Notes: generated by a model from the sequence alone, not told the origin. Counted from the stretch's first letter, positions 27,281-36,193 are shown. The stretch: 64,000 bases of DNA from Nostoc paludosum FACHB-159 (GCF_014698835.1 NZ_JACJTU010000011.1:1-64000), one strand, 5' to 3'. A program made the numbers and translations.

Positions 27281-27872
27281 GGTAGTCGCTAATTGGTGTT
27301 ATTAATTCTTGACGAATATTCAACGCGTGAAAAATGCTTAAAACATCATGTGTCCAAACTGGTAATATTAGCGTCATCGCTATTTCTTCAATGCTATAAA
27401 TTGTGCCAGCTATACAAGTTATCCATAAAGTGACTCCGGCATAATTAAAGGCAAATAGGGCAATAATGGCAATAAAAAGAGTAATTCCCCAAAATTTTGC
27501 TGAGTAGGTGTGATAGCTGGCCGGTTTACCATATTTGACTAAATTCACCAGCCACCACACCATTTGTACAAAAACAACTGTTAACAAAGGTACGCAGTAA
27601 GCAATCAGAATATCTTGATGTATTAGCCATGCACTGATGAAGATACAGCTAAAAAGACAGACATCAGCCCAACTGTCGGCTTGCCGCAACTGGGCATTGC
27701 TAACATTTAATCGTCTCGCAATAATGCCATCAAAAATGTCTGAAACAAAGGCTGCTACAAAACCAACGATGAACCAAACACTAGTTTTACCATCTAGGGC
27801 ATCCCACAACAGAAATGGAGATACTAAAAAGCGAAATAAAACTAGACTGCTGGGAACTAATGTCAGATTCAT
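27255..27872 (-). CDS. CDP-alcohol phosphatidyltransferase-like membrane protein in the NDH-1MS operon
   Basis: Membrane protein of 205 residues with about five hydrophobic segments and the CDP-alcohol phosphotransferase motif D-x2-D-G-x2-A-R-x8-(G)-x3-D-x3-D, seen as DIFDGIIARRLNVSNAQ followed by LRQADSWAD. All four Asp are present, but the conserved Gly is Leu. Family members transfer a phospho-alcohol from CDP-alcohol to make phospholipids such as phosphatidylglycerol. It lies between ndhD3 (32 bases upstream) and cupA (overlap of 26), so it is cotranscribed with CO2-uptake genes, which is not the usual arrangement known for this operon. Perhaps supplies or modifies a lipid for the complex; that is speculation. 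Confidence 0.8.
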   Translation of the reverse strand: MNLTLVPSSLVLFRFLVSPFLLWDALDGKTSVWFIVGFVAAFVSDIFDGIIARRLNVSNAQLRQADSWADVCLFSCIFISAWLIHQDILIAYCVPLLTVVFVQMVWWLVNLVKYGKPASYHTYSAKFWGITLFIAIIALFAFNYAGVTLWITCIAGTIYSIEEIAMTLILPVWTHDVLSIFHALNIRQELITPISDYHDSNSNSY

Positions 27873-27904
27873 CTTTTATCCTTATAAATGTCTACATAAC
27901 TCTC

Positions 27905-29407
27905 TTATTTATACTCCAGTGCTACTTGAGAGATGGTAGTTTTTTCTATGGAGGGAATTGCAGCCACCATTGTTGTAGTTGTGGACTCACTCCAACGCAC
28001 TAACCAAGTGGGTTGTATTCCTAAAAAGATGATAAAAGTTGCCAAAATTAAAGCTGGGATTTTTTCAGACCAAAGGACTTTGGGATAGTAGGCTAAGTTA
28101 TCAAGTCTCCCAAAACATGTACGGTTGAGAAGAATGACAAAATAAACCGCGGTTAAACCACTTGCTACTACACACAAAATTGTCGAGAGAGGAAAGACAG
28201 AAAAGCTGCCCTGAAAGACTATAAATTCAGCAACAAATCCTGTTAAACCTGGGATACCAGCGCTAGCCATACCGCTTAAAACGAGTAAGGCACTAATTAG
28301 AGGTAAACCGCGGATGGGACTCATTAAACCATTGAGTTTATCTAACTCGCGGGTACCGACTTTGGCTTCCACAACTCCCACCAAATGAAAGAGGATGGCT
28401 AGGATGATACCGTGGCTGAACATTTGGGCGACTGCACCAACAAGTGCAAGGGGAGTGCTGGCGGCACTAGCTAGCAATACGTAACCCATGTGACCGATGG
28501 AACTGTATGCTACCATGCGTTTGATATCTTTTTGAGCGATCGCAACTACCGCCCCATAAATAGCGCTGATTGCTCCCCAAATTGCCAAAGTCGGTGCAAT
28601 AATACTCCAAGCTTGGGGAAACATACCCAACCCAAATCGCAATAGTCCGTAGGTTCCCAGCTTTGCCAACACGCCGCCTAGAAGAATGGCAATTGGCGCT
28701 GAAGCTTCAACGTAAGCATCCGGTAACCAAGTATGGAAGGGAACTAAAGGAATTTTGATGCCAAAACCTAATACTATTCCTACTAGTAAAAGGATTTGTT
28801 TTGTGATTGAAAGATTTTCTGTAGAGAATGCATCAAAAGCAAAATTGGTAGAATGACTCAACCAGGCCATACCTAAGAATGTCGCCAGAATTAATGCTCC
28901 GGAAACAGCCGTATAAATCAGGAATTTAATCCCAGCATAAGCCCGTTTTTCCCCTCCCCAAATAGATATTAGTAAGTAGAAGGGAATTAATTCTAATTCG
29001 TAGAACAAGAAGAACAACAGTAAGTTTTCTGCTAGAAAAGCACCTGCAACTCCTCCACTCACTAATAAAATCATCGAGTAGAACAGCCGGGGACGTTCAG
29101 TGTCTTTACTGCTGCTGTAAATAGCAATCCAAGTGAGCAAGCTATTTAACACCAACATTAATATAGAAAGTCCATCAACACCCAATTGATAACTCAAACC
29201 AAGAGTTTCATTCCAGGGTAAATACTCTTGGAATTGCATTGCTGGATTGTTGATATCAAATTTCAACAGGATGGCAATGTTCCATGCAAAAACTATTCCA
29301 GAAAAGTATAGTGCTGCTAAACGAATGCGATGATTAGGGATATTTGCAGGTAATATTGCTATGAAAATAGCAGATATAATTGGTAGCCAAATTAAAACAC
29401 TTAACAT
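27905..29407 (-). CDS. ndhD3: NAD(P)H-quinone oxidoreductase chain 4 (NdhD3)
   Basis: Antiporter-like proton-pumping subunit of the NDH-1MS complex, 500 residues, about 14 membrane segments. Typical sequence: YELELIPFYLLISIWGG, PLVPFHTWLPDAYVEASAP, IAQKDIKRMVAYSSIGHMGYV, including the conserved membrane Glu and Lys of the family. Linkage to ndhF3 and cupA makes it the D3 form for inducible CO2 uptake rather than D1/D2 of respiration. It follows the carbonic anhydrase gene after 97 bases that hold a strong hairpin. Confidence 0.93.
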   Translation of the reverse strand: MLSVLIWLPIISAIFIAILPANIPNHRIRLAALYFSGIVFAWNIAILLKFDINNPAMQFQEYLPWNETLGLSYQLGVDGLSILMLVLNSLLTWIAIYSSSKDTERPRLFYSMILLVSGGVAGAFLAENLLLFFLFYELELIPFYLLISIWGGEKRAYAGIKFLIYTAVSGALILATFLGMAWLSHSTNFAFDAFSTENLSITKQILLLVGIVLGFGIKIPLVPFHTWLPDAYVEASAPIAILLGGVLAKLGTYGLLRFGLGMFPQAWSIIAPTLAIWGAISAIYGAVVAIAQKDIKRMVAYSSIGHMGYVLLASAASTPLALVGAVAQMFSHGIILAILFHLVGVVEAKVGTRELDKLNGLMSPIRGLPLISALLVLSGMASAGIPGLTGFVAEFIVFQGSFSVFPLSTILCVVASGLTAVYFVILLNRTCFGRLDNLAYYPKVLWSEKIPALILATFIIFLGIQPTWLVRWSESTTTTMVAAIPSIEKTTISQVALEYK

Positions 29408-29445
29408 GATAACTTCGTCCTTTGTTCTTTGCCAGTTGTCCGTTG

Positions 29446-29496
29446 TCCATTGTCATTGGTCAGTTTCACTTTGTTCTAATGACCAATGACAATGGA
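29446..29496. repeat. 17-base-pair perfect hairpin inside the CO2-uptake operon
   Basis: Arms tccattgtcattggtca and its exact complement surround a 17-base loop in the gap between the carbonic anhydrase gene and ndhD3. No T-run follows on the minus strand. It could stabilise or process the operon mRNA, or be a partial terminator that lowers expression of the distal genes. Confidence 0.7.
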
Positions 29497-29504
29497 TGAA
29501 AAAA

Positions 29505-30248
29505 CTAACTAACCAGGCTAACTTTACCAGTATCCAAATCGTAGTAACCACCAGCTATCTTGAGTTTGCCTGCATCGATTAACTCAGATAAAACTGATGA
29601 TGATTTCAATTTTTCAATTTGTAACAAGATATTAGCTTTACAAGCGTTTTCTAATTTATCGCCTGGTTGATCTTTTGACTTTTGTACAGCTGGTTTTATT
29701 GCCTCAATTAAACTACCAATTTTTCCTGGTACTTGAGCGCCTTTGATTGTGGCATCTACCGCACCACATCTTTCGTGTCCCACTACCATGATGACTTTTG
29801 TGCCTAATACTAAACTGCCAAATTCTAGGCTACCAATTTCTTCTGGTGTAGCAATATTACCAGCTACACGGCAGACAAATAAATCTCCGAGTCCCTGGTC
29901 AAAGACAATTTCAGAAGGAACTCGTGAATCTGCACAACTCAAAATAGAAGCAAACGGTTTTTGGCCTTTGGCAACTTCGGCTAAACGTGAATAACTTTGG
30001 TGGGGATTTTTACGTTTGCTTTTAGAAAACCTATCATTCCCATCTAGTAATTCTTGCAATGCTTTATCGGGGGTTATTTCTTCTTCTTTTGCTGGAGGTT
30101 TTGCTGGAGGTTCTTGTGCTACAGATTTTTCCGGTGCAACTAAGTTGGAACCAAGTCCGGCGGTTACTACACCTGTACCGATCGCACCTGCACCAAACTT
30201 CAGTAAACCTCTCCGGGAAACATTGATTTGGGGATCTTGTATGCTCAT
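29505..30248 (-). CDS. ecaB: Tat-exported beta-carbonic anhydrase (EcaB-like)
   Basis: Interconverts CO2 and bicarbonate. The 247-residue protein begins with a twin-arginine signal (SRRGLLKFGAGAIGTGVV, then an Ala/Pro-rich linker), so it is exported to thylakoid lumen or periplasm. The beta-CA fold follows with zinc ligands Cys in ILSCADSR and His/Cys in GHERCGAVDA, and Asp-Arg dyad in the same ADSR. A good ribosome-binding site (gaggag) precedes the ATG. It sits between ndhF3 and ndhD3. EcaB of Synechocystis is reported to affect NDH-1 CO2 uptake, so the genetic linkage here agrees with a shared role. The symbol is by similarity and context. Confidence 0.88.
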   Translation of the reverse strand: MSIQDPQINVSRRGLLKFGAGAIGTGVVTAGLGSNLVAPEKSVAQEPPAKPPAKEEEITPDKALQELLDGNDRFSKSKRKNPHQSYSRLAEVAKGQKPFASILSCADSRVPSEIVFDQGLGDLFVCRVAGNIATPEEIGSLEFGSLVLGTKVIMVVGHERCGAVDATIKGAQVPGKIGSLIEAIKPAVQKSKDQPGDKLENACKANILLQIEKLKSSSVLSELIDAGKLKIAGGYYDLDTGKVSLVS

Positions 30249-30314
30249 GAAATTCTCCTCACACTATTAAAATCAGCTTGTAAAAACGAGTATTAACCAC
30301 CCGAATCTGGAAAC

Positions 30315-32174
30315 TTAGAAAATCAAATCCAAAAACTGTACGCCCCAAAATGGCCAACTTACCCACATTCCTAAAACACCCACTCCTAAAAGCACGGTGA
30401 AGGCATAAAACTGGGTTTGACCAGAGGTGCTGTACTTAAGACTTTCGCCGCCCAAAAGCGAGAATAAACCGACAAGATTAACAATGCCGTCGACTACAAA
30501 GCGGTCAATCATATCGGCAAGTTGGGAAATTTGGGCAACGGTGAAAATAATCGTCATCCGATAGATATTGGGTGTGTAAAAATCGTATGCGATTAAGTCT
30601 TGTAAACCTTTCCAAGGTAAACGAATCGGTTTGGGAATATTGCCCAAATAAATCACACCAGTGATAGTGCAACCGAAAATACTCGACCAATTTAAAAGTA
30701 GTGCGACATCTTTATTCAGATTTATCCAATCTGGTAAAACTGATAAGCTTTGCAACACAAAAGGCAGATTTAGACTAAAGCCAAGTAAAATCATCATCGG
30801 TAGAACCATAGGCCAGTGTGCTTCAGGCGATCGCTGAGCCATTTGTTTGGCTTTACCACCAAAAACTAAAGCAAATTCTCTGGTTAAACTCACTGCTGTT
30901 AAAGCATTTACCCCGATGATGATGCCGACTAACCAAGGTTGAGTTTCCCATAACCCATCAGCTAATTCCATCAGCGCCCAAAAGCTACCCAGTGGTGGAC
31001 AACCAATTAACCCTAAACTGCCGACAATAAAGGCGATTGCGGAAATTGGGCGACGCTTCCACAGTCCGCCAAGTTGGGTTACGTCTTGGGTGATGCTATT
31101 CCAGATAATTCCGCCAGTACTCATCACCAATAGTGCTGCGGATATGGCATGGGTGAGGACTAACAATAATGCTGCTTCGTCTTGCTGCACTCCCACGGCG
31201 ATGAATACTAAACCCATGTATGCGCTGACAGAATAGGATTGACAGCGTTTAATATCGATTTGAGCGATCGCTATTAACGAAGCACCCAACGCTGTAACCG
31301 CACCAATCCCCACCATTGCTGAGGAAACTATGGGTGAGAGGCTTAACACGGGTTGGAGTTTAATCAACACCCATGCACCACTAGCCACTACTACCGAGTT
31401 CCGCAAAATCGTACTGGGAACAGGGCCTTCCATCGCCTCATCTAACCACAAATGCAACGGGAACTGGGCACATTTACCCATCGGCCCGGCAATTAAAGCT
31501 AAACTCACCAATCCAATGGCTGTTGGGTTAACATCGGCTGTAGTCGCCCACTCGGCTAACTCTGTGTAATTCCAAGTTCCAGCCAGAGGCCATAACCCCA
31601 AAACACCCATTAGCAAAAACAAGTCTCCCACCCGTTTGGTTAAGAAAGCATCTCTAGCACCTGTAACCACCAAAGGCTGACTAAACCATAGGCCGACTAA
31701 TAGGTAAGTTCCCAGCGTCAGGATTTCCAGAATTACATAGCTGAAGAACAAGTTATTACACAAAGCAAGGGCACAAAGTCCGGCTTCAAATAATCCCAAT
31801 AAGGAATAGAAGCGTCCCCAACCCCAATCCATTTCCATGTAGCCGATGGCATAAATTTGCGCTAGCAAATTTAACCCTGTGACCGTGACTATAGCGCCGA
31901 CACTAATAGAAGAAATTTCTAAACCGATAGTCAAGTCTAAACCAGCTGTAGATAACCAAGGAATGAATACTTGTTGGGGTGGATGATTCCAAGTTGCTTG
32001 TAAGGCAATGACACTATGTAAGAATGCCAAAAATGTCATTACCAAGTTGACATAACCCGCCGGTCTTGGGCCTGTTTTGCGAATAATCCCCGGCGACCAA
32101 GGCACGGCCAATAATCCCCCTATTAAGGCATAGCACGGAACTAGCCAAACAGTCTCCAATAGAAACTGAGCCAT
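30315..32174 (-). CDS. ndhF3: NAD(P)H-quinone oxidoreductase chain 5 (NdhF3)
   Basis: First gene of the CO2-uptake operon. The 619-residue membrane protein has about 16 hydrophobic segments and the antiporter-like core: LYAIGYMEMDWGWGRFY, FPLHLWLDEAMEGPVPSTIL, IAQIDIKRCQSYSVSAYMGLV, then a C-terminal region with a long amphipathic part. The length fits NdhF3. Together with NdhD3 and CupA it forms the distal arm of NDH-1MS in the thylakoid membrane. Upstream at 32217-32232 is an inverted repeat ATCAAC-N4-GTTGAT that could be the LysR-type regulator (NdhR/CcmR) site. Confidence 0.93.
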   Translation of the reverse strand: MAQFLLETVWLVPCYALIGGLLAVPWSPGIIRKTGPRPAGYVNLVMTFLAFLHSVIALQATWNHPPQQVFIPWLSTAGLDLTIGLEISSISVGAIVTVTGLNLLAQIYAIGYMEMDWGWGRFYSLLGLFEAGLCALALCNNLFFSYVILEILTLGTYLLVGLWFSQPLVVTGARDAFLTKRVGDLFLLMGVLGLWPLAGTWNYTELAEWATTADVNPTAIGLVSLALIAGPMGKCAQFPLHLWLDEAMEGPVPSTILRNSVVVASGAWVLIKLQPVLSLSPIVSSAMVGIGAVTALGASLIAIAQIDIKRCQSYSVSAYMGLVFIAVGVQQDEAALLLVLTHAISAALLVMSTGGIIWNSITQDVTQLGGLWKRRPISAIAFIVGSLGLIGCPPLGSFWALMELADGLWETQPWLVGIIIGVNALTAVSLTREFALVFGGKAKQMAQRSPEAHWPMVLPMMILLGFSLNLPFVLQSLSVLPDWINLNKDVALLLNWSSIFGCTITGVIYLGNIPKPIRLPWKGLQDLIAYDFYTPNIYRMTIIFTVAQISQLADMIDRFVVDGIVNLVGLFSLLGGESLKYSTSGQTQFYAFTVLLGVGVLGMWVSWPFWGVQFLDLIF

Positions 32175-32559
32175 GAATAAACCTCTATATATTTCATCAC
32201 AATTGTGCCGTTTTCAATCAACTTACGTTGATCCCTGTAAACTCAGCACTCGCAACTAACGCGAATTTATATTTATTTAATTTTGTTAGAAACAGCTTAC
32301 CGTTATCTGCGTCCAAATGGAATTACCTGATTTAAATAAATCTAAGATAATTATGGTAATTAAATCTTATATATATAGTATTTGAGCAATAAATAATAGC
32401 TATTGTTATTTATCTATGAATTAGCCCTGGCATTAATCAATAGTCATCATTAGTTTTATCGATAGACATTAAGCAAGGGACGCACAGCTAGCTACTGCGT
32501 CCCTATTTCAACGAAAACTGCCACAAATTAAGAACAGATACAAATAAACTGAATGTATG
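32175..32559. other. Promoter region of the CO2-uptake operon
   Basis: About 385 AT-rich bases between the ndhF3 start and the end of the next minus-strand gene. Besides the inverted repeat at 32217-32232 it holds the phrase taatcaatagtcatcattag near 32434, which has the AT-rich half-site look of LysR-type sites. No gene was seen. Confidence 0.5.
32217..32232 (-). promoter_or_regulatory. Inverted repeat ATCAAC-N4-GTTGAT upstream of ndhF3
   Basis: A perfect 6+6 inverted repeat with spacer ttac, 43 bases before the ndhF3 ATG. The TCAA/TTGA half-sites look like LysR-type sites; in cyanobacteria this operon is repressed by NdhR (CcmR) under high inorganic carbon. Binding is inferred. Confidence 0.5.
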
Positions 32560-32745
32560 TTATAATTTGACAGTTTTGTCAATCTGCCAAAACTGACAAA
32601 TAATCTCAGGCGCTTGCTCAAATTGGCTAATGGGCGCAGGTTTCATGTCCCGGTAGTCTAACAGTTGGACGAGGATGAGGTAGGCGATCGCTAAAATAAC
32701 AGAAATCGCACCTGTAATAATTGCAACTAATTTTGAACGATTCAT
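32560..32745 (-). CDS. Small single-pass membrane protein
   Basis: Protein of 61 residues with a basic N-terminus (MNRSKLV), one long hydrophobic helix (about 8-29, IITGAISVILAIAYLILVQLL) and a short polar tail with DYRDMKPAPISQF. I recognise it as resembling small conserved cyanobacterial membrane proteins without assigned role. It is transcribed towards the CO2-uptake operon, 385 bases before ndhF3, so it has its own promoter or reads into the operon. The clean codon pattern and family look favour a real gene. Confidence 0.6.
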   Translation of the reverse strand: MNRSKLVAIITGAISVILAIAYLILVQLLDYRDMKPAPISQFEQAPEIICQFWQIDKTVKL

Positions 32746-33025
32746 CAGAATTTCCTATAATACAATTTATTGTACTTTAGCTAATATCGACGTTACTTAA
32801 CATTAATGTGTCAATCGCTTGTGTAGGTCGATTAGGGTTATGGTGGCTAAAAACTGCGATCGCATCAGTCCACCAATTTACTGAGTTATAAATTTTACAT
32901 TAAGCCATTCCTCAAATTTGCAGCGATCGCAGACGTACAGCCATAGTCCGTGGTAGACATAGTTGCTTTGAATATCAAGTTACGATCTACTCGAACACCA
33001 TGCAGCATACAGCTTGAGGTAGGAG

Positions 33026-34024
33026 ATGAAAGTAGCAGTATTCAGCACAAAAGCCTACGATCGGCAGTTTTTGTCAGCTGTAAATTCTTCCACTCAACAT
33101 GAATTAGTATTTTTTGAGCCTCGTTTAAATCGCGATACCGCTATTCTCGCCGCTGGATTTCCCGCTGTTTGCATATTCGTCCATGACCAGGTTGATGCCG
33201 CAACTTTAGAACTTCTGGCCTCACGGGGAACTCACCTAGTTGTCCTGCGCTGTGCTGGATTTAACAATGTAGACTTACAAGCAGCAGCAGACTTAGGGGT
33301 TACTGTTGTGCGCGTTCCTGCCTATTCACCCTATGGCGTAGCAGAACACGCTGTAGGATTGATTTTGAGCCTAAATCGCAAAATTCATCGCGCCTATAAC
33401 CGCGTCCGAGAAAGTAATTTTTCTCTAGATGGACTCTTGGGATTTAACTTACATCAGCGCACAGTGGGGATTATCGGCACTGGCAAAATCGGTCTAATTT
33501 TGGGACAGATTATGAAAGGATTTGGCTGTAACCTACTCGCTTATGATGTGTATCGCAATTCAGAATTAGAAGCTTTAGGCGGAAAGTATGTAGAATTGCC
33601 TGAGTTATTCGCCAACTCTGATATCATCTCCTTACATTGCCCCCTGACTCCTGAAACCCATCACTTAATTAATGCCCAAGCCATAGAACAAATCAAGCCA
33701 GGAGTAATGCTAATTAATACTAGCCGAGGAGCGCTGATTGATACCCAAGCAGTGATTGGAGGATTAAAGTCTGGTAAAATTGGCTATCTCGGTGTGGATG
33801 TCTACGAACAAGAATCAGAATTGTTTTTTGAGGACTTGTCTGGCGAAATCATTCAGGATGATATTTTCCAGCGCTTGACAACATTTCCCAATGTACTTAT
33901 TACCGGACACCAAGCCTTTTTTACAGCAGAAGCTCTCCATAATATTGCAGAAACAACTTTTGCTAATATTACCGATATTGAACAAGGCCGTCCCTGTGCC
34001 AATCAAATCCACTCTCAAGCGTAA
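33026..34024 (+). CDS. D-lactate dehydrogenase-like 2-hydroxyacid dehydrogenase
   Basis: NAD-dependent dehydrogenase of 332 residues that reduces pyruvate (or another 2-oxo acid) to the D-hydroxyacid. Features: N-terminal substrate domain ([13 protein letters not shown]), NAD-binding Rossmann motif [14 protein letters not shown] (about 147-160), catalytic Arg in [11 protein letters not shown], catalytic Glu/acidic region in [11 protein letters not shown] and catalytic His in [12 protein letters not shown]. This is the D-LDH (LdhA) subgroup by the [12 protein letters not shown] insert. A ribosome-binding site gaggtaggag is present. Serves fermentation in the dark, as known for cyanobacterial members. 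No linked metabolic gene. Confidence 0.9.
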   Translation: MKVAVFSTKAYDRQFLSAVNSSTQHELVFFEPRLNRDTAILAAGFPAVCIFVHDQVDAATLELLASRGTHLVVLRCAGFNNVDLQAAADLGVTVVRVPAYSPYGVAEHAVGLILSLNRKIHRAYNRVRESNFSLDGLLGFNLHQRTVGIIGTGKIGLILGQIMKGFGCNLLAYDVYRNSELEALGGKYVELPELFANSDIISLHCPLTPETHHLINAQAIEQIKPGVMLINTSRGALIDTQAVIGGLKSGKIGYLGVDVYEQESELFFEDLSGEIIQDDIFQRLTTFPNVLITGHQAFFTAEALHNIAETTFANITDIEQGRPCANQIHSQA

Positions 34025-34157
34025 GCTAACTAGCAATAATCACCAGTTCCTCAATCAATATACTACGCTAATGAGACAATGAGGGAGCAGAGGGGCAGAC
34101 GGGACAAGGGGACAACGAGAAGAACTCTTAACTCCTAACTCAAAAGTAAGCATACAC

Positions 34158-34204
34158 CATGCCCCATGCCCAATACCCCATGCCCAATGCCCAATTCCCA
34201 ATCC
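34158..34204. repeat. Heptanucleotide repeat (CCCCATG/CCCAATG)
   Basis: About six imperfect copies of ccccatg or cccaatg immediately before the ABC permease gene. It generates a false N-terminal extension of that gene's frame. Confidence 0.75.
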
Positions 34205-34212
34205 CTTACAAA

Positions 34213-34986
34213 ATGAAGTATTGGCGTGAAACTATAGCTGTAACTAAGCGTATTTTAATTGAATTGTTACGCCGCAAACGCAGCTTAATTTTTTGGAGTA
34301 TTTTCCCAATTTCAGTATTAATTCTCAGCGGATTCATATTAGCAGAACGAGGAAAATTATCAATCAATGTTGCTTTTGAATATACTGCACCTTCGACTTT
34401 AGCAGGTGCAGCACTATTTTTTAGTTGCTTGGGTGGTAGCGTCGCCACTGTAGTTGCAGAAAGAGAACAAAAAACTCTCAAACGCCTGTTTATTTCTCCT
34501 TTGAGTGGTACATCCTATTTTTTAGGAATTTTTCTCGCTCATAGCTGCATTGGCATTGGGCAAACACTTTTGGTTTATACTATTGCAGGCTTTTGGGGCG
34601 CTACCTTCAAAGGTTCAGTTTTTTTAGGATTCACAATTATTTTAATGTGTATTGTTGCTTACGTTGGTTTAGGTTTTATTTTAGGAACACAATTAGCACG
34701 TCGAATTGAAGATGTAAATGCTCTGGTAGCAGCTTTTGGGGTTCCTTTATTAATATTAGGAGGGGCTTTTTTACCCAGTTCATTGTTTCCGAAAACATTA
34801 ACTAATATCGCCAAGTTTAACCCAATTTATCACATGAATGAAGCTTTGGTAGCAGTATCCGCAAAAGGTGATGAACTCGATAAAATTGCATCACACTTTT
34901 GGTTTTTAGTAGTGTTTGCTGTCATGATGGTTTTAGGTGGATGGTTATCTTATAGGCGAATGTTAATAGTTGAAAGAAAATTGTGA
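34213..34986 (+). CDS. ABC-2-type transporter permease
   Basis: Permease of 257 residues with six hydrophobic segments and the ABC-2 family pattern: long N-terminal helix RILIELLRRKRSLIFWSIFP, the conserved EREQKTLKRLFISPLS loop, then ILGTQLARRIEDVNALVAAFGVPLLILGGAFLP and a C-terminal YRRMLIVERKL. The ATG at 34213 (MKYWRETIAVTKRIL) is chosen because the upstream codons come from the heptanucleotide repeat. No ATPase gene lies on either side, so the partner must be elsewhere. Substrate unknown; DevC-, drug- or lipid-type export are all possible. Confidence 0.85.
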   Translation: MKYWRETIAVTKRILIELLRRKRSLIFWSIFPISVLILSGFILAERGKLSINVAFEYTAPSTLAGAALFFSCLGGSVATVVAEREQKTLKRLFISPLSGTSYFLGIFLAHSCIGIGQTLLVYTIAGFWGATFKGSVFLGFTIILMCIVAYVGLGFILGTQLARRIEDVNALVAAFGVPLLILGGAFLPSSLFPKTLTNIAKFNPIYHMNEALVAVSAKGDELDKIASHFWFLVVFAVMMVLGGWLSYRRMLIVERKL

Positions 34987-35347
34987 TTTAGTGTGATGTA
35001 GTTTCTAAAGCTGCTACTAGCGAAAATGTTTGCCCTAACTAAATTTGGCGATGAACAGCTTGCCTTGGAGGTGTTGAGTGCCAGACAAAGCGATCGCATC
35101 GCAGTTTGCCATCGGTTTTGCCATTACAAATCTTGTGCAAGTTCTGTTAACAGTGCCAACGGTTAATGCTTCAAAGATTCAATTGCAACAGTTAATAAAA
35201 TTTCGTTTTTCCTTGTTTCCATGAGCAACAAAATCATCGTTTGGCGAATTAACTAATTGTCAGGCCGGATAAATAGCCTCCAACCCAATCCACAGTCAAT
35301 GTTACGCACAATCAATTGAAACTTCACTTAACTCTCACAACGTAATT
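34987..35347. other. Intergenic region, possible tiny frame
   Basis: About 360 bases. A 48-codon frame from GTG 35078 to TGA 35224 has a GGAGG seven bases ahead and a hydrophobic middle (AIGFAITNLVQVLLTVP), but I cannot match it to any family and would not annotate it. Otherwise nothing was seen. Confidence 0.3.
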
Positions 35348-36028
35348 ATGCCAACTATCCAAACAACTGTAATTCTTGCTATGACGGCTGACGGGAAAAT
35401 TAGTCCTGTAGATTCTAAAGCACCCCGTAATTCCTATCCAGTAGATCTAGAACACTTGGAGTATCAAGTCTCTCTATCCGATTTAGTTTTAATGGGAGCC
35501 GGAACGGCTCGCAATGAGGGAGTAGCCTTTACAATTGAGAATCCCGAATTGTTGGCAGCACGCCAGTTTCGGGGTCAGTCTCCCCAGCCAATTACCTGCG
35601 TTGTCACAGCTTCGCTTAATCTACCACCGGATATGGATTTTTTCCGTCAGGATATTGAGCGATGGATATTTACGACAAAGGCTGCTATTGAGCGTAGTTC
35701 TGATGCAACAACTCTACACCAACTCGCCAAATTAATCGAAGTGGGCGATACGGAATTGGATTGGGATAAAGCCTATGACTTAATGCTAGAGCAGGGTATC
35801 CGTAAAATTTTTGCTTTGGGAGGTGGCTCTTTAACAGCTTCTTTAGTTGAGGCAGGGCGAGTTGACGATTGGTGGTTGACCATTTTGCCAGTCATTTATG
35901 GAGGAGAAAGTGCGCCTACTCCCGTGGAGGGCAAGGGTTTTCTTCCCAGTGTCGCGCCTAAACTCGAACTCATTGAAACTCGTCAGGTTGGAAGTGAGTT
36001 ATTCTTGCGCTACCGCACGCTCAAGTGA
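35348..36028 (+). CDS. RibD C-terminal-domain (dihydrofolate reductase-like) protein
   Basis: NADPH-dependent reductase domain of 226 residues, as found at the C-terminus of RibD, without the deaminase half. Seen: N-terminal strand TTVILAMTADGKIS, LVLMGAGTARNEG, ITCVVTASLNLPPD, the nucleotide-binding Gly run IFALGGGSLTASLVEAGRVDDWWLTILPVIYGG. In cyanobacteria single-domain members may do the pyrimidine reductase step of riboflavin synthesis or act on another pterin-like compound. Start ATG 35348 follows normal family length. Stands alone upstream of the psbA terminator. Confidence 0.85.
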   Translation: MPTIQTTVILAMTADGKISPVDSKAPRNSYPVDLEHLEYQVSLSDLVLMGAGTARNEGVAFTIENPELLAARQFRGQSPQPITCVVTASLNLPPDMDFFRQDIERWIFTTKAAIERSSDATTLHQLAKLIEVGDTELDWDKAYDLMLEQGIRKIFALGGGSLTASLVEAGRVDDWWLTILPVIYGGESAPTPVEGKGFLPSVAPKLELIETRQVGSELFLRYRTLK

Positions 36029-36096
36029 GAAATTATGCTGAAGATTTATTTTATATAGATCCCAAATGGGTTCTATCCACCAATACCTATTTGTTG

Positions 36097-36185
36097 AGGA
36101 CTTACGCAATAACTTTGTGTTTTTTGTAGTAGTCTGCGGCAAGCTGCTTAATGCCCACGTTTTTTCATGATTTTGCGTAAGTCCT
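36097..36185. mobile_element. MITE-like element AGGACTTACGCAA, 89 bases
   Basis: Exact 13-base inverted ends aggacttacgcaa / ttgcgtaagtcct with a 63-base noncoding middle. The four bases gttg flank it on both sides (36093-36096, 36186-36189), consistent with a short target duplication. It sits just past the psbA terminator. Confidence 0.7.
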
Positions 36186-36193
36186 GTTGCTAT

